Source: Sinimarinibacterium arenosum
Lineage (GTDB): Bacteria; Pseudomonadota; Gammaproteobacteria; Nevskiales; Nevskiaceae
DNA: 64,000 nt
NCBI RefSeq assembly: GCF_005047655.1
Contig: NZ_SUKF01000002.1
Coordinates: 542,153-606,152, forward strand
Direction of reading: 5' to 3'
Below, in pieces: positions 56,473 to 64,000 of this stretch. A program made the position numbers and the translations under genes. Every line of letters begins with the position of its first letter. Position 1 is the first letter of the stretch. The notes beneath the pieces are model-generated. The model was not told where the DNA came from. It saw nothing but the letters and a program-made list of their open reading frames with translations, and ran no database searches.

Positions 56473-57414
56473 ATGGCACGCAATGAAACCACCGTCTGGG
56501 CTCTCGTGGTCGCTGCGACCTTTTTCTGGGGCAGCAACTTCAACGCCGGTCACGCCATCGCATCGCAGCTACCGCCGCTGACGGCGGCCGGCGAGCGCTT
56601 CGGCATCGCGGTCCTGCTGTTGCTGCTGATGCGCGCATGGCGGCGACGGCCGGAATCACAGCTGTCACCCACCACCATGCTGCATCTGGGCCTGTTGGGT
56701 CTGCTCGGTGTGTTCGGCTTCAACTACGCTTTCTTCACGGCGCTGCAGACCACCTCGGCACTCAACGCCGCGCTGATCATGTCGCTGTCGCCGCTACTGA
56801 CCGCACTGCTGTCGTCCTGGCTACTGCGCACGCCGCTGCCGCTGCGTCAGCTGGCCGGCATCGGCATTGCCTTTGCCGGCGTCACGCTGGTGATCACCGG
56901 CGGCCATCTAAGCGCCGTGCATGTCGCCATCGGTGACCTGTGGATGCTGACCGCGTGCCTGACCTGGAGCCTGTACAGCGTGCTGCTCAAGCGCCATGCC
57001 GCGCATGTGCCGGCTTCGCAGCAGGCGCGGTGGAGCATTTCCGCGGGTGCCCTCGCGCTGATTGCCATCGCACTGTGGCGCGACGATTCGGTGACGCTGA
57101 TCAGCACCCAGAGTCCGCAGGCGTGGAGCATCCTGCTCTACATGGCGCTGTGCGGCACCGTGCTGGCGTATATCTTCTGGCTGCACGGCGTCCACGCGCT
57201 GGGTCCGCATCGTGCCGCGATCGCCTTCAACCTGGTGCCGGTGTTCACGTTACTGATCAATCTCGCGATGGGCACCTGGCCGCACCCGGAACAGTTCGCG
57301 GGGCTGGTGCTGGTCCTCGGCGGCGTGCTGGTGGCGAGTGGCTGGACGCCGCGAATGCCGGGCGCCCGCAAACAAGGGATGACCACAGCAGTGCGCTGTG
57401 GCGAGCCCGGCTAG
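56473..57414 (+). CDS. EamA/DMT-superfamily transporter
   Basis: This 313-residue membrane protein has ten predicted helices in two EamA repeats (starting WALVVAATFFWGSNF and LWMLTACLTWSLYSVLL). Members export amino acids, metabolites or toxic compounds; the substrate is unknown. GGAGG lies before the ATG at 56473, while an in-frame ATG at 56431 is inside the candidate operator. It is divergent from a LysR gene. Confidence 0.9.
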   Translation: MARNETTVWALVVAATFFWGSNFNAGHAIASQLPPLTAAGERFGIAVLLLLLMRAWRRRPESQLSPTTMLHLGLLGLLGVFGFNYAFFTALQTTSALNAALIMSLSPLLTALLSSWLLRTPLPLRQLAGIGIAFAGVTLVITGGHLSAVHVAIGDLWMLTACLTWSLYSVLLKRHAAHVPASQQARWSISAGALALIAIALWRDDSVTLISTQSPQAWSILLYMALCGTVLAYIFWLHGVHALGPHRAAIAFNLVPVFTLLINLAMGTWPHPEQFAGLVLVLGGVLVASGWTPRMPGARKQGMTTAVRCGEPG

Positions 57415-57444
57415 CGCCGCTCACGTCACAGCAGTCATCCTGGC

Positions 57445-57465
57445 AGGCCCGGTCGCCCCGGGCCT
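57445..57465. terminator. hairpin between EamA and TPM genes
   Basis: 8-bp arms (AGGCCCGG / CCGGGCCT) with a 5-base loop lie in the 49-base convergent gap and touch the TPM stop codon. There is no T-tract. Confidence 0.4.
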
Positions 57466-58543
57466 ACCAGCTCGAACTGGCGCCGCCGCCCCCGGAGCGC
57501 CCGCCGCCGGAGGACGAGGACGAACTCGAGCTTCCTGACGAAGACGATGAGCGCTGGCTGGCGTGATACGCCGGCGTGTACTCGAACACGCCGGGGGACT
57601 TTTCCTTCAGGTGCCCGATGCGAATCATCTCGGCACGCCGCCGCGCCAACTTTTCGAGAAACTGCCGATAGATTTCCGGCGACGCATAACGCCGCCCTGA
57701 GAAGTAGGCGACCAGCACCATCAACGCCGGAATCGAAATGATGGCGACGACGAATCCCACGATCGACAGCGCCGCCAGCAGAAACACGAAGACGCCCGGA
57801 TTGATCGACAGGAACGCCTGCACGAACAGACTGCCCTTCCAACGCGGCTTCGGGCCCGAAGTCTTGACGATCTCCTCGTCATCAATCGACAGCGATGGGT
57901 CAATCGCCTGCAGTCGCGCACGCTGATGCGCGACCCAGCGGTTGCGAATCGGAAAACCGAACCAGATCGCAATCAGCAGTACACCCCAGGCAATCAGCCC
58001 GAGTCGCCAGTAGAACGGATCGCCTGCGTCGGCCTGTTCCAGCTCGCGCACCGCATCGGGATCCTGCTCGACAATGCGCGAGAGAAAACCAAACGCATCG
58101 ACGATCGCACCCTCGGTATCGCCGCCACGCATTTTCGGCGCCAGATAGTCGTCCAGCGCGTGCAGCGCCGCCACGTCCGTGATGCTGCCTTCCAGGCCGT
58201 AGCCGACTTCAAATCGCGACTTGCGGTCATCGATGGCCAGGACCAGCAGCAGACCGTTATCGACATCCTTCTGCCCGAGCTGCCATTTCTCGAACGCCTG
58301 CACTGCAACGTTCTCGATCGGCTCGCCATCCAGCGTTCCGACGATGAAAACCGCCCCCCAGATATGGCTGGACTCGCGAATCCGCTGCAGCTCCGCATTG
58401 ACCGCTTCCTGCTCCGACGGCGTCAGAAAGCCGCTGGGGTCAACCACGTTCGGGGTGAACTCCGGAATCTCATAGGCCAGAGCGGCCACGGGCACCGCGA
58501 GCATCACAACCACGGTGAGGGCCCAGTATCGCAGCGCGCGCAT
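57464..58543 (-). CDS. TPM-domain exported membrane protein (YgcG-like)
   Basis: This 359-residue protein has a signal peptide (ALTVVVMLAVPVAALA) and a TPM/repair domain (PEFTPNVVDPSGFLTPSEQEAV, DNGLLLVLAIDDRKSRFEVGYGLEG). Membrane helices follow near residues 180-200 and 240-280. The C-terminal tail is Ser/Gly-rich and ends GGASSSW, typical of YgcG-type proteins. The function is uncertain (photosystem repair-like fold, possible phosphatase). Confidence 0.85.
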   Translation of the reverse strand: MRALRYWALTVVVMLAVPVAALAYEIPEFTPNVVDPSGFLTPSEQEAVNAELQRIRESSHIWGAVFIVGTLDGEPIENVAVQAFEKWQLGQKDVDNGLLLVLAIDDRKSRFEVGYGLEGSITDVAALHALDDYLAPKMRGGDTEGAIVDAFGFLSRIVEQDPDAVRELEQADAGDPFYWRLGLIAWGVLLIAIWFGFPIRNRWVAHQRARLQAIDPSLSIDDEEIVKTSGPKPRWKGSLFVQAFLSINPGVFVFLLAALSIVGFVVAIISIPALMVLVAYFSGRRYASPEIYRQFLEKLARRRAEMIRIGHLKEKSPGVFEYTPAYHASQRSSSSSGSSSSSSSSGGGRSGGGGASSSW

Positions 58544-58691
58544 CAGCACTCTCCCGACAAATGCACTTGAGTCACCGATTGTGGCACCGAGCGAACGAAG
58601 GGGATACACAGGCTTGGGGCGGCGATGGCCAACATCCGCCGCGCACCGCGTGCTCAGGCGCGCACGCACATTTCGCGTGTCGAACGCCGCG

Positions 58692-60251
58692 TCAACGAGC
58701 GCCCGGAAGTGTCCAGCTCAGCCCCAGCTGCAGCTCCCAGGTGTCCATGTAGATGTCGACCGTCTGATCTGACGCATCCCGGCCGACATCCGCCTGAAGC
58801 AGTGCACCGTCGCCCAGCAGCGCACCGACAATCCCGGAAACGCCCGACGTCTCCAGCTGGATATTGCTCAGGCCGTTACGCACCCGTTCATGTCCCTGGA
58901 TGGCATAGGAAAGCGCCAAGCCGATATTCAGGCGCGGCGAATACGCCCACGAGGCACCCACGGCGAGGTGCTTGTCGACTACGGCCGGGACCAGCGTCGT
59001 CATCACCGCATCCGGAATGCGGACCGGGGAACCCCCGGCGCTGTAACCGGCGCGCCAGCTCCAGCGGTCCGCGCGCATCTCGTAGCCGATCTTGAAGATT
59101 GTGGTGTCACCCCAGCCGAATCCCGGCCCCTGGCTGCCGCCCAGGCAGTACGCACTGTCCTCCTGGCCCGCAACGCTCAACCGAATCAACCGCGGCAACA
59201 GACAGCGATTGACGAATTCCTGCAGGTCCGGCGACGAGCGCAGGACCTGCACCTCGCTGTAGTGAATCTCGTCGAGGTCGACCATCACGCTCTGGTTCGG
59301 CGACAGCTTCAGATGCAATCCAAAGTTCAGGTTGCTCGGAACGTCGAGATTGCCGCCCTGGATCACGCCACGGTAACGCTCCAACGTCGTCATCTGCACG
59401 CGGGGTTGATACGACATGCCAAAATCCAGCTCATCAATCGGGCGCAGGTGCAGCCCGAGCCGGTATCCGAGGCCCCACGAAAATTCATAGCCGCGATCGG
59501 TGACGCGATCTTCCTCGACCGCGTACGGCGCAAAAGCGGACAGGCCTCGAATCCGCAACTGCTCCGTGACAACCAGCGGAGCGGCCCCAACCGCCATCCA
59601 CGACCACGGGCGAAAGCTCAGATACGCACTGCTGATGACCTGTGTTGCCTGAATGCCCGCGTTCTCCGTCCCCAGTCCGCATTGGCTGGAGCCGCTGGTC
59701 GGGGTCAGCGCCATTCCGCCGGCAAAATCCCCCTGGCACTCGGACGACAATGTAGGAATGCCGCGTCCGATATTGGCGGAGCCGTCAATCAACGTACTCC
59801 CGAGACCGGCCCCGTAAAGCCCCAGGCCCCAAGCCCACCGATCGGACACGCGCCGGATGCTGGAAAGCGTTGGCGCGGCGGCGGCCATGTAGACCGAGCG
59901 ATACGTTCCGGGGCGAAATTCAAACAGCGAAAACCTCGAATCATCCGCCGTTGCGGACGCTGAGTAACCGGCTGTGGGCAAGCCCAGAAGCAGGTCCCAG
60001 GTGCTGCCCGATTGCAGGAAGGCACCGGCGGCGGGGTTGCGCAGCGTCGCCGCGCTGTCACTGAGCAGCGCCGTTCCCGCACCCGCCATCCCAACCTGAT
60101 TGACGCCCAGTCCCGGCATCGACAAGCCATTGAAGGCCTGCCCCGATTCGGCGCTCAAGGTCACCATGAGGGTCGCCAGCAGTCTCACCCATCGGCGCCG
60201 CGTCAACCCCTGACCGTTACCCCATTGAGTGTCCACAATCTTCGTCGCCAC
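58692..60251 (-). CDS. FadL/OmpP1-family outer-membrane transporter
   Basis: This 519-residue outer-membrane barrel protein is of the FadL/TodX family, which lets long-chain fatty acids or hydrophobic aromatics through. After a signal peptide (LLATLMVTLSAESGQAF) the N terminus has the family pattern GLGVNQVGMAGAGTALLSDSAATLRNPAAGAF, with its NPA motif at about residues 72-74. The C terminus has alternating strands and ends in LGLSWTLPGAR. The start is a GTG at 60251. A TetR gene is divergent 60 bases away. Confidence 0.88.
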   Translation of the reverse strand: MATKIVDTQWGNGQGLTRRRWVRLLATLMVTLSAESGQAFNGLSMPGLGVNQVGMAGAGTALLSDSAATLRNPAAGAFLQSGSTWDLLLGLPTAGYSASATADDSRFSLFEFRPGTYRSVYMAAAAPTLSSIRRVSDRWAWGLGLYGAGLGSTLIDGSANIGRGIPTLSSECQGDFAGGMALTPTSGSSQCGLGTENAGIQATQVISSAYLSFRPWSWMAVGAAPLVVTEQLRIRGLSAFAPYAVEEDRVTDRGYEFSWGLGYRLGLHLRPIDELDFGMSYQPRVQMTTLERYRGVIQGGNLDVPSNLNFGLHLKLSPNQSVMVDLDEIHYSEVQVLRSSPDLQEFVNRCLLPRLIRLSVAGQEDSAYCLGGSQGPGFGWGDTTIFKIGYEMRADRWSWRAGYSAGGSPVRIPDAVMTTLVPAVVDKHLAVGASWAYSPRLNIGLALSYAIQGHERVRNGLSNIQLETSGVSGIVGALLGDGALLQADVGRDASDQTVDIYMDTWELQLGLSWTLPGAR

Positions 60252-60278
60252 AGCACAGCCACCGGTGAAACTGATTTC

Positions 60279-60291
60279 TTTACAGTGTTAA
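60279..60291. promoter_or_regulatory. candidate TetR operator between FadL and TetR genes
   Basis: TTTACAGTGTTAA is a near-palindrome (TTTACA-N-TGTAAA with two mismatches) in the 60-base divergent gap, overlapping likely promoters. Confidence 0.3.
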
Positions 60292-60311
60292 CGAAACTAT
60301 CATGACGGCCT

Positions 60312-60905
60312 ATGCCACGTCCACGACACTCCAAACAGACAGAGCAATCGGCAGCTGCCCGGCTCACCCAACTGGCGCTGGATCTGTATCTGGAGGAAGG
60401 CCTGGCGGCGGTCACATTCCGGAAGCTGGCGGACCGCGGCGGCCTGAGTCACACCTATCCGTACCGTTTCTTCGACAACAAGGCCGCGCTGCTGCTTGCC
60501 CTGCGAACCTTGAGCTCGCAGCGCTTCGTTGCCTTCGTCACTGCGGCCGACAAACCGCGCCGCCGACCGACGGATCGCCTGCGCCTGCTGGCGCGCGCAA
60601 TGGTCCGCTTTGCGTTGGAGCACCCGGCGGAATACGAACTGATCTTCTCGCTGGAGGAATCGTCGCCCGATCAGTTCCCTGAGCTGCTCGCCGTTCGCCA
60701 ATCCCTGCTCGAGCATGTGGCCGGCATCGCCGCCCAAGCCGTGCAACGTGGTGACGCTGACGGCGACGCCGACCTATTGGCGCAACTGCTGTGGGCCGGT
60801 GTCCATGGCATTGTGAGCTTGCACATGGGGCGACAGCTCGTGCATGGCCGGAGCGTGGAAACCTTGCTGGAGCCGATGCTGGACCGTCTGATTGGCGCGT
60901 CGTGA
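60312..60905 (+). CDS. TetR-family regulator
   Basis: This 197-residue regulator has an N-terminal helix-turn-helix (AARLTQLALDLYLEEGLAAVTFRKLADRGGLSHTYPYRFF, over residues 14-53) and a C-terminal ligand domain of the WHG/TetR type. It is divergent from the FadL gene 60 bases away and likely represses it in the absence of a hydrophobic ligand. Confidence 0.87.
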   Translation: MPRPRHSKQTEQSAAARLTQLALDLYLEEGLAAVTFRKLADRGGLSHTYPYRFFDNKAALLLALRTLSSQRFVAFVTAADKPRRRPTDRLRLLARAMVRFALEHPAEYELIFSLEESSPDQFPELLAVRQSLLEHVAGIAAQAVQRGDADGDADLLAQLLWAGVHGIVSLHMGRQLVHGRSVETLLEPMLDRLIGAS

Positions 60906-60924
60906 GGCCGACAGGATCGAGCCT

Positions 60925-61035
60925 CCGGCCCGCACTGACTGAACTGTCCGTCTCAGGCTGACTCTTTCTGGAGGCATGGCGTCGCCGCCGCGCCGGGCAC
61001 ATCGACCCGACCGGCACTGCGGACGACGCGAGATC
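60925..61035 (+). pseudogene. degenerate copy of the 63316 gene start
   Basis: GCACTGACTGAACTGTCCGTC and, after a gap, GGCATGGCGTCGCCGCCGCG-like bases and GCCGGGCACATCGA match the first ~30 codons of the 63316-63882 gene (ALTELSV...WRRRRAGHI). Here the frame has a stop after the serine-glycine and then frays. The rest of the gene is missing. It lies between the TetR stop and the LysE stop. Confidence 0.6.
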
Positions 61036-61089
61036 ACGAGACCCGTCGCAAGTCGCGAGCGCGCTGCTTCATCCGGCTACGCCACAAAT

Positions 61090-61707
61090 TCATGCCAGCA
61101 TCATCAGTCCCGCGGTCGCGATCAGCATCACGCAGATCGTCACGTTGAAGACGGCATGCGCGCGCTGGGTCCTGAGCACGCGCAGCATCACCACGCCGAA
61201 CGTCGCCCAGAGCAGGATGCATGGCATTGCCACCGCCATGAACAGCGCCACACCGAACGCGGCGCGCGCGGTGTCGACACTGCCGATCGTGGTTGCCGCA
61301 GCCAGCCCCATCATCCAGACCTTGGGATTGACCAACTGGAAACTCGCCGCCTGCGTGAACGCGATCGGTCGAGCATCGCCAGACACACCGCCCTGCGTGG
61401 TCGCCGTGGGCGCGGCGCGCGTCAGCCGCCACGCCAGATAGCACAGATAGCTAGCGCCGATGACTTTCAGCACGGGAATGGCGGCCGGCCACGCCAGCAT
61501 CAGGGCGCCCAAACCAGCGATGTTCAACGCGATCAGACTCGCAGTGCCAAAGATCACGCCGGCCAGATGCGGCAGCGTCCGTCGCAGACCGAAGCGCGCG
61601 CCGGACGCCAGCAGCATCAGGTTGTTCGGCCCAGGAGTGATTGCCGAGCTGAAGGCGAGCAACGCCAGCGCCTGCCAGGTCGTATCGAGAGACAATTCGG
61701 TGTTCAT
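61090..61707 (-). CDS. LysE-family exporter
   Basis: This 205-residue membrane protein has six helices and the LysE/RhtB start (LALLAFSSAITPGPNNLMLLASG). It is an amino acid or metabolite exporter. The ATG at 61707 is 68 bases from the divergent MocR-type regulator, with a direct repeat between them, so it is the likely target of that regulator. Confidence 0.9.
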   Translation of the reverse strand: MNTELSLDTTWQALALLAFSSAITPGPNNLMLLASGARFGLRRTLPHLAGVIFGTASLIALNIAGLGALMLAWPAAIPVLKVIGASYLCYLAWRLTRAAPTATTQGGVSGDARPIAFTQAASFQLVNPKVWMMGLAAATTIGSVDTARAAFGVALFMAVAMPCILLWATFGVVMLRVLRTQRAHAVFNVTICVMLIATAGLMMLA

Positions 61708-61733
61708 GCGGCGCAATCTACCCACCACGCCCC

Positions 61734-61777
61734 GATCAGCACAGATACAATGAAATGGAATTTTGATCGGTACAGAT
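61734..61777. promoter_or_regulatory. MocR-type direct repeat and -10 element
   Basis: GATCAGCACAGAT (61734-61746) and GATCGGTACAGAT (61765-61777) match at 11 of 13 positions, 31 bases apart, as expected for MocR/PdxR targets. TACAAT (61746-61751) between them is a good -10 for the regulator gene starting at 61776. Confidence 0.5.
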
Positions 61778-63209
61778 GAGCGCCATGATTCCGGCCTACC
61801 AACGCATCGCCGACGACATCGCCGGCCTGATCCACAGCGGCCGCATTGCGGCCGGCAGTCGCCTGCCGTCCGTGCGCGAGCTCGCAGCCCAGCGCAACGT
61901 CAGCATCGCAACCGCAGTCGGCGCCCTGCGCGCGCTGGAATTCCGCGAGCTGGTGGAAGCCCGCCCGCGTTCGGGCTACTTCGCACGCCTGCCACGCTTG
62001 ACGACACCGGAGCCGCCGATCAGCCGTCCGCCCGCACGTATGCGTTCGGTCAAGGTCAGCGACATCATCGCGCAGATGTTCTCGGCCGCATCCACACGCG
62101 CGCCAGACGCGGTGCCGCTGGGCGCGGCGTTCCCGGACCCGGAGCTGTTACCGACGCAGTCCCTGCAACGTGCCACCGCGCGCCTGGCCAGAACCACACC
62201 GCGCCTGATCTCCGGCTACGGCACGCTGGAAGGCTCCCTGCGACTGCGCCGGTGGATCGTCGCGCGCTACCTGCGCAGCAGCACCGCCATCGACGTATCG
62301 GAATTGCTGATCACCAACGGCGGCATGGAAGCGCTGCAGCTCGCGCTGCATGCGGTGTGCGCGCCCGGCGACGCCGTCGCCGTCGAGTCGCCGTGTTACT
62401 TCGGCTTCCTGCAGCTGCTCGAAACCCTGAATCTGAAAGCCTGCGAAATCCCGACACATCCACGCAGCGGCCTGTCGGTGGAGGCGCTGGAGCGCGTGCT
62501 GACCAGCCCGACCGGACGCACGATCAAAGCCTGCCTGCTGTGCCCCACGCACAGCAATCCGCTGGGCGCGACGATGCCGGACGCGGACAAGGCGGCGCTG
62601 GTGGAACTGTGCCGCCGCCGCAACGTGGCCTTGATCGAAGACGATCTCTACGGCGAGCTGCAATACACCGAGCGCCGTCCGCTGCCGCTACGGCACTTCG
62701 ACCCGCACGGTGAAGTCATGCTGGTCAGCGCCTTCTCGAAGACGCTGGCACCGGGCGCCCGTGTCGGCTTCATCGCCGCCGGCAAACACACCGAACGCGT
62801 GCGCGCGCTCAAGTTCGCCGCCTCGGTCAGCACCGCACCGCTGATGCAGGAGGCACTGGCCGACGTGCTGGATGGCAGTCTCTATGACCGTCACCTGCGG
62901 CGTCTGCGCGCCGCCTGCGAACAGCAGGTGCAACAGGCGATGCGCTGCATTCTCGAATCGTTTCCGGACGGCACCCGCATCGTCCAGCCCAGCGGCGGCT
63001 TTCTGCTGTGGGTGCAATTACCGGAAGGCGCCGACACGCTCGACCTGTACCGGCGCGCTGCGACGGAAGGCGTGGAGTTCGCACCCGGCCCCCTGTTCAG
63101 CAGCCGTGGTGCCTTCGGCGATTCACTTCGGCTCAACTGCGGTCATCGCATCACCCCGCGCATCGAAGGCGCGTTCCGACGGCTGGGAAAACTGGCGCGT
63201 ACTGCATAG
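61776..63209 (+). CDS. MocR-type regulator (GntR domain plus aminotransferase fold)
   Basis: This 477-residue regulator has an N-terminal GntR winged helix (YQRIADDIAGLIHSGRIAAGSRLPSVRELAAQRNVSIATA, over residues 7-46) and a large C-terminal fold-type I aminotransferase domain with the PLP lysine in SAFSKTLAPGARVGF. Such proteins sense PLP or amino acids and usually regulate a divergent gene, here the LysE exporter. The direct repeat lies in the gap. Confidence 0.9.
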   Translation: MSAMIPAYQRIADDIAGLIHSGRIAAGSRLPSVRELAAQRNVSIATAVGALRALEFRELVEARPRSGYFARLPRLTTPEPPISRPPARMRSVKVSDIIAQMFSAASTRAPDAVPLGAAFPDPELLPTQSLQRATARLARTTPRLISGYGTLEGSLRLRRWIVARYLRSSTAIDVSELLITNGGMEALQLALHAVCAPGDAVAVESPCYFGFLQLLETLNLKACEIPTHPRSGLSVEALERVLTSPTGRTIKACLLCPTHSNPLGATMPDADKAALVELCRRRNVALIEDDLYGELQYTERRPLPLRHFDPHGEVMLVSAFSKTLAPGARVGFIAAGKHTERVRALKFAASVSTAPLMQEALADVLDGSLYDRHLRRLRAACEQQVQQAMRCILESFPDGTRIVQPSGGFLLWVQLPEGADTLDLYRRAATEGVEFAPGPLFSSRGAFGDSLRLNCGHRITPRIEGAFRRLGKLARTA

Positions 63210-63315
63210 CAGACAGCCAGCGCCCCGGCCGTGAGGGTGCGCTGAACCGCCCCCGATTTTGGAAACGCCAGGCATTTGATGGATGATCCCCCGCAAACCA
63301 ACGGGGGAGCCATTC

Positions 63316-63882
63316 ATGGCCGGTGCACTGACCGAGCTGTCCGTCGCAGGTCGACGCTTCGTCGAGACATGGCGCCGCCGCCGCGCCGGGCACATTGAAT
63401 CCGCACCAGACTGCAAACGGTTCAGGCAACAGATGCAGGCGCTACTGGATCAGGCACCGGCCGGGCTCATTGCCGAAGCGCGCTGGATCGACCTGCCCGC
63501 CAATGCCGCACCGTGGCTGGACAGCGGCGTCAGGCTCGCACCCGACGACGCCGTCAGCTGGTTCATCTGCGGCCGCACCTGGGCCTCGAAGCCGCTGGAC
63601 GTCTGGGTCTCGCCGGCAGTCCAGGTCTGGAGCCGGATCGGCAATGACGGTGAACTCATCAGCGCCTCGCGCGACAGTCACTCCGTCATTGCAGATCGCG
63701 CCGGAACGCTGCAGTTCGGCAATTACTTTCCGAACGATTGGGCGGACCGGACCGGCAACACCAAAGATCCCGATACGGTCTACCGCTCACTGAAAGGTGA
63801 ACTGCTGATTCTCGTCATCCGCTGGAAAACTGACGCACTGAGCGCCCTCAAGACGCTGAGGCAGACCGGCGATGTCGTGTAA
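63316..63882 (+). CDS. hypothetical protein, lectin-like fold possible
   Basis: This 188-residue protein starts MAGALTELSVAGRRFVETWRR. A beta-rich body follows with WIDLPANAAPWLDSGVRLAPDD, SPAVQVWSRIG and YRSLKGELLILVIRWK. The pattern of the body recalls PA-IL-type lectin or jelly-roll domains, but I am not sure. GGGGGAG precedes the ATG at 63316. A degenerate copy of its start lies at 60925. The stop is at 63882, and the putative insertion sequence end begins in the next base, so the gene could be truncated by it. Confidence 0.6.
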   Translation: MAGALTELSVAGRRFVETWRRRRAGHIESAPDCKRFRQQMQALLDQAPAGLIAEARWIDLPANAAPWLDSGVRLAPDDAVSWFICGRTWASKPLDVWVSPAVQVWSRIGNDGELISASRDSHSVIADRAGTLQFGNYFPNDWADRTGNTKDPDTVYRSLKGELLILVIRWKTDALSALKTLRQTGDVV

Positions 63883-64000
63883 TGACCCACTGAAAATCTG
63901 CTCAGGCGATACTTTGAAAGGAGTTAAGCATGGGCAAGGTGATGGACGAAGAGATCAAGCGGTGGACGGCCAAGCGCAAAAGCGCGCTGGTGCTGGAGAT
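63883..64000 (+). mobile_element. left end of a putative IS3-type insertion sequence
   Basis: The region begins TGACCCACTGAAAATCTG, a plausible terminal repeat starting with TG, followed by AAAGGAG and the start of a transposase-like frame. Only the first ~118 bases are in the window, so no right end or target duplication can be seen. Confidence 0.5.
63930..64000 (+). CDS. IS3-type transposase OrfA, N-terminal fragment (cut by window edge)
   Basis: Only 23 complete codons are visible (MGKVMDEEIKRWTAKRKSA and on). The words resemble the DNA-binding OrfA of a common proteobacterial IS3-family element, as I recall it. AAGGAG is eight bases before the ATG. The rest lies outside. Confidence 0.55.
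   Translation, partial: MGKVMDEEIKRWTAKRKSALVLE

Overview
The window reads as chromosomal DNA of a GC-rich, metabolically versatile gammaproteobacterium. The reasons are an AceE-type homodimeric pyruvate dehydrogenase E1, TonB and FadL-type envelope proteins, many LysR/AraC/TetR/MocR regulators beside their targets, and REP-associated tyrosine transposase (RAYT) elements. A hydrocarbon- or steroid-degrading lineage such as Nevskiales would fit, but that placement is inference. No rRNA, tRNA or CRISPR array was seen.

1-16.5 kb is mainly central metabolism: the 5' end of an RND exporter gene (cut by the window), pyruvate carboxylase, two related small Cys-motif membrane proteins, a TonB-like protein, a three-gene B-type fumarate reductase/succinate dehydrogenase (frdCAB) closely resembling the Wolinella enzyme, a hotdog thioesterase, and aceE-aceF with a divergent LysR gene.

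16.3-28.5 kb is an accessory segment. The last ~158 bp of the LysR gene and its downstream leader recur at 26846-27168, so a direct repeat of about 325 bp brackets ~10.2 kb. Inside lie a methyltransferase, a DUF4242 protein, an intact RAYT with REP palindromes, and a five-gene operon resembling acetophenone carboxylase (small subunit, HyuA-like, HyuB-like, second HyuA-like, ~30 kDa epsilon-like). Outside the right repeat are two small secreted proteins and two internally deleted RAYT relics.

28.5-37.4 kb holds the AmmeMemoRadiSam trio, a secreted phospholipase C-like phosphoesterase, a Baeyer-Villiger monooxygenase with a serine esterase (a possible ketone-to-ester-to-acid route) and an 11-haem cytochrome c. 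37.5-43.3 kb is a six-gene sulfur-respiration-like operon: two YeeE/YedE transporters, a PsrA/PhsA-type molybdoenzyme, an FeS subunit, an NrfD membrane subunit and a rhodanese-like lipoprotein. The rhodanese has lost its catalytic cysteine. It and one transporter both end in a Pro/Ala-rich tail terminating in Glu-Gly-Cys, the most unusual signal in the window.

43.6-64 kb carries single genes and regulator/target pairs: DUF488, glucosylglycerol-phosphate phosphatase, desaturase/AraC, FeS metallochaperone, MOSC, GFA, DsbA-like, LVIVD lipoprotein, DUF305, DksA-like, AraC/SDR, cytochrome c, LysR/EamA, TPM, FadL/TetR, LysE/MocR, and a protein with a degenerate duplicate 2.4 kb upstream. The right edge enters what looks like an IS3-type insertion sequence.
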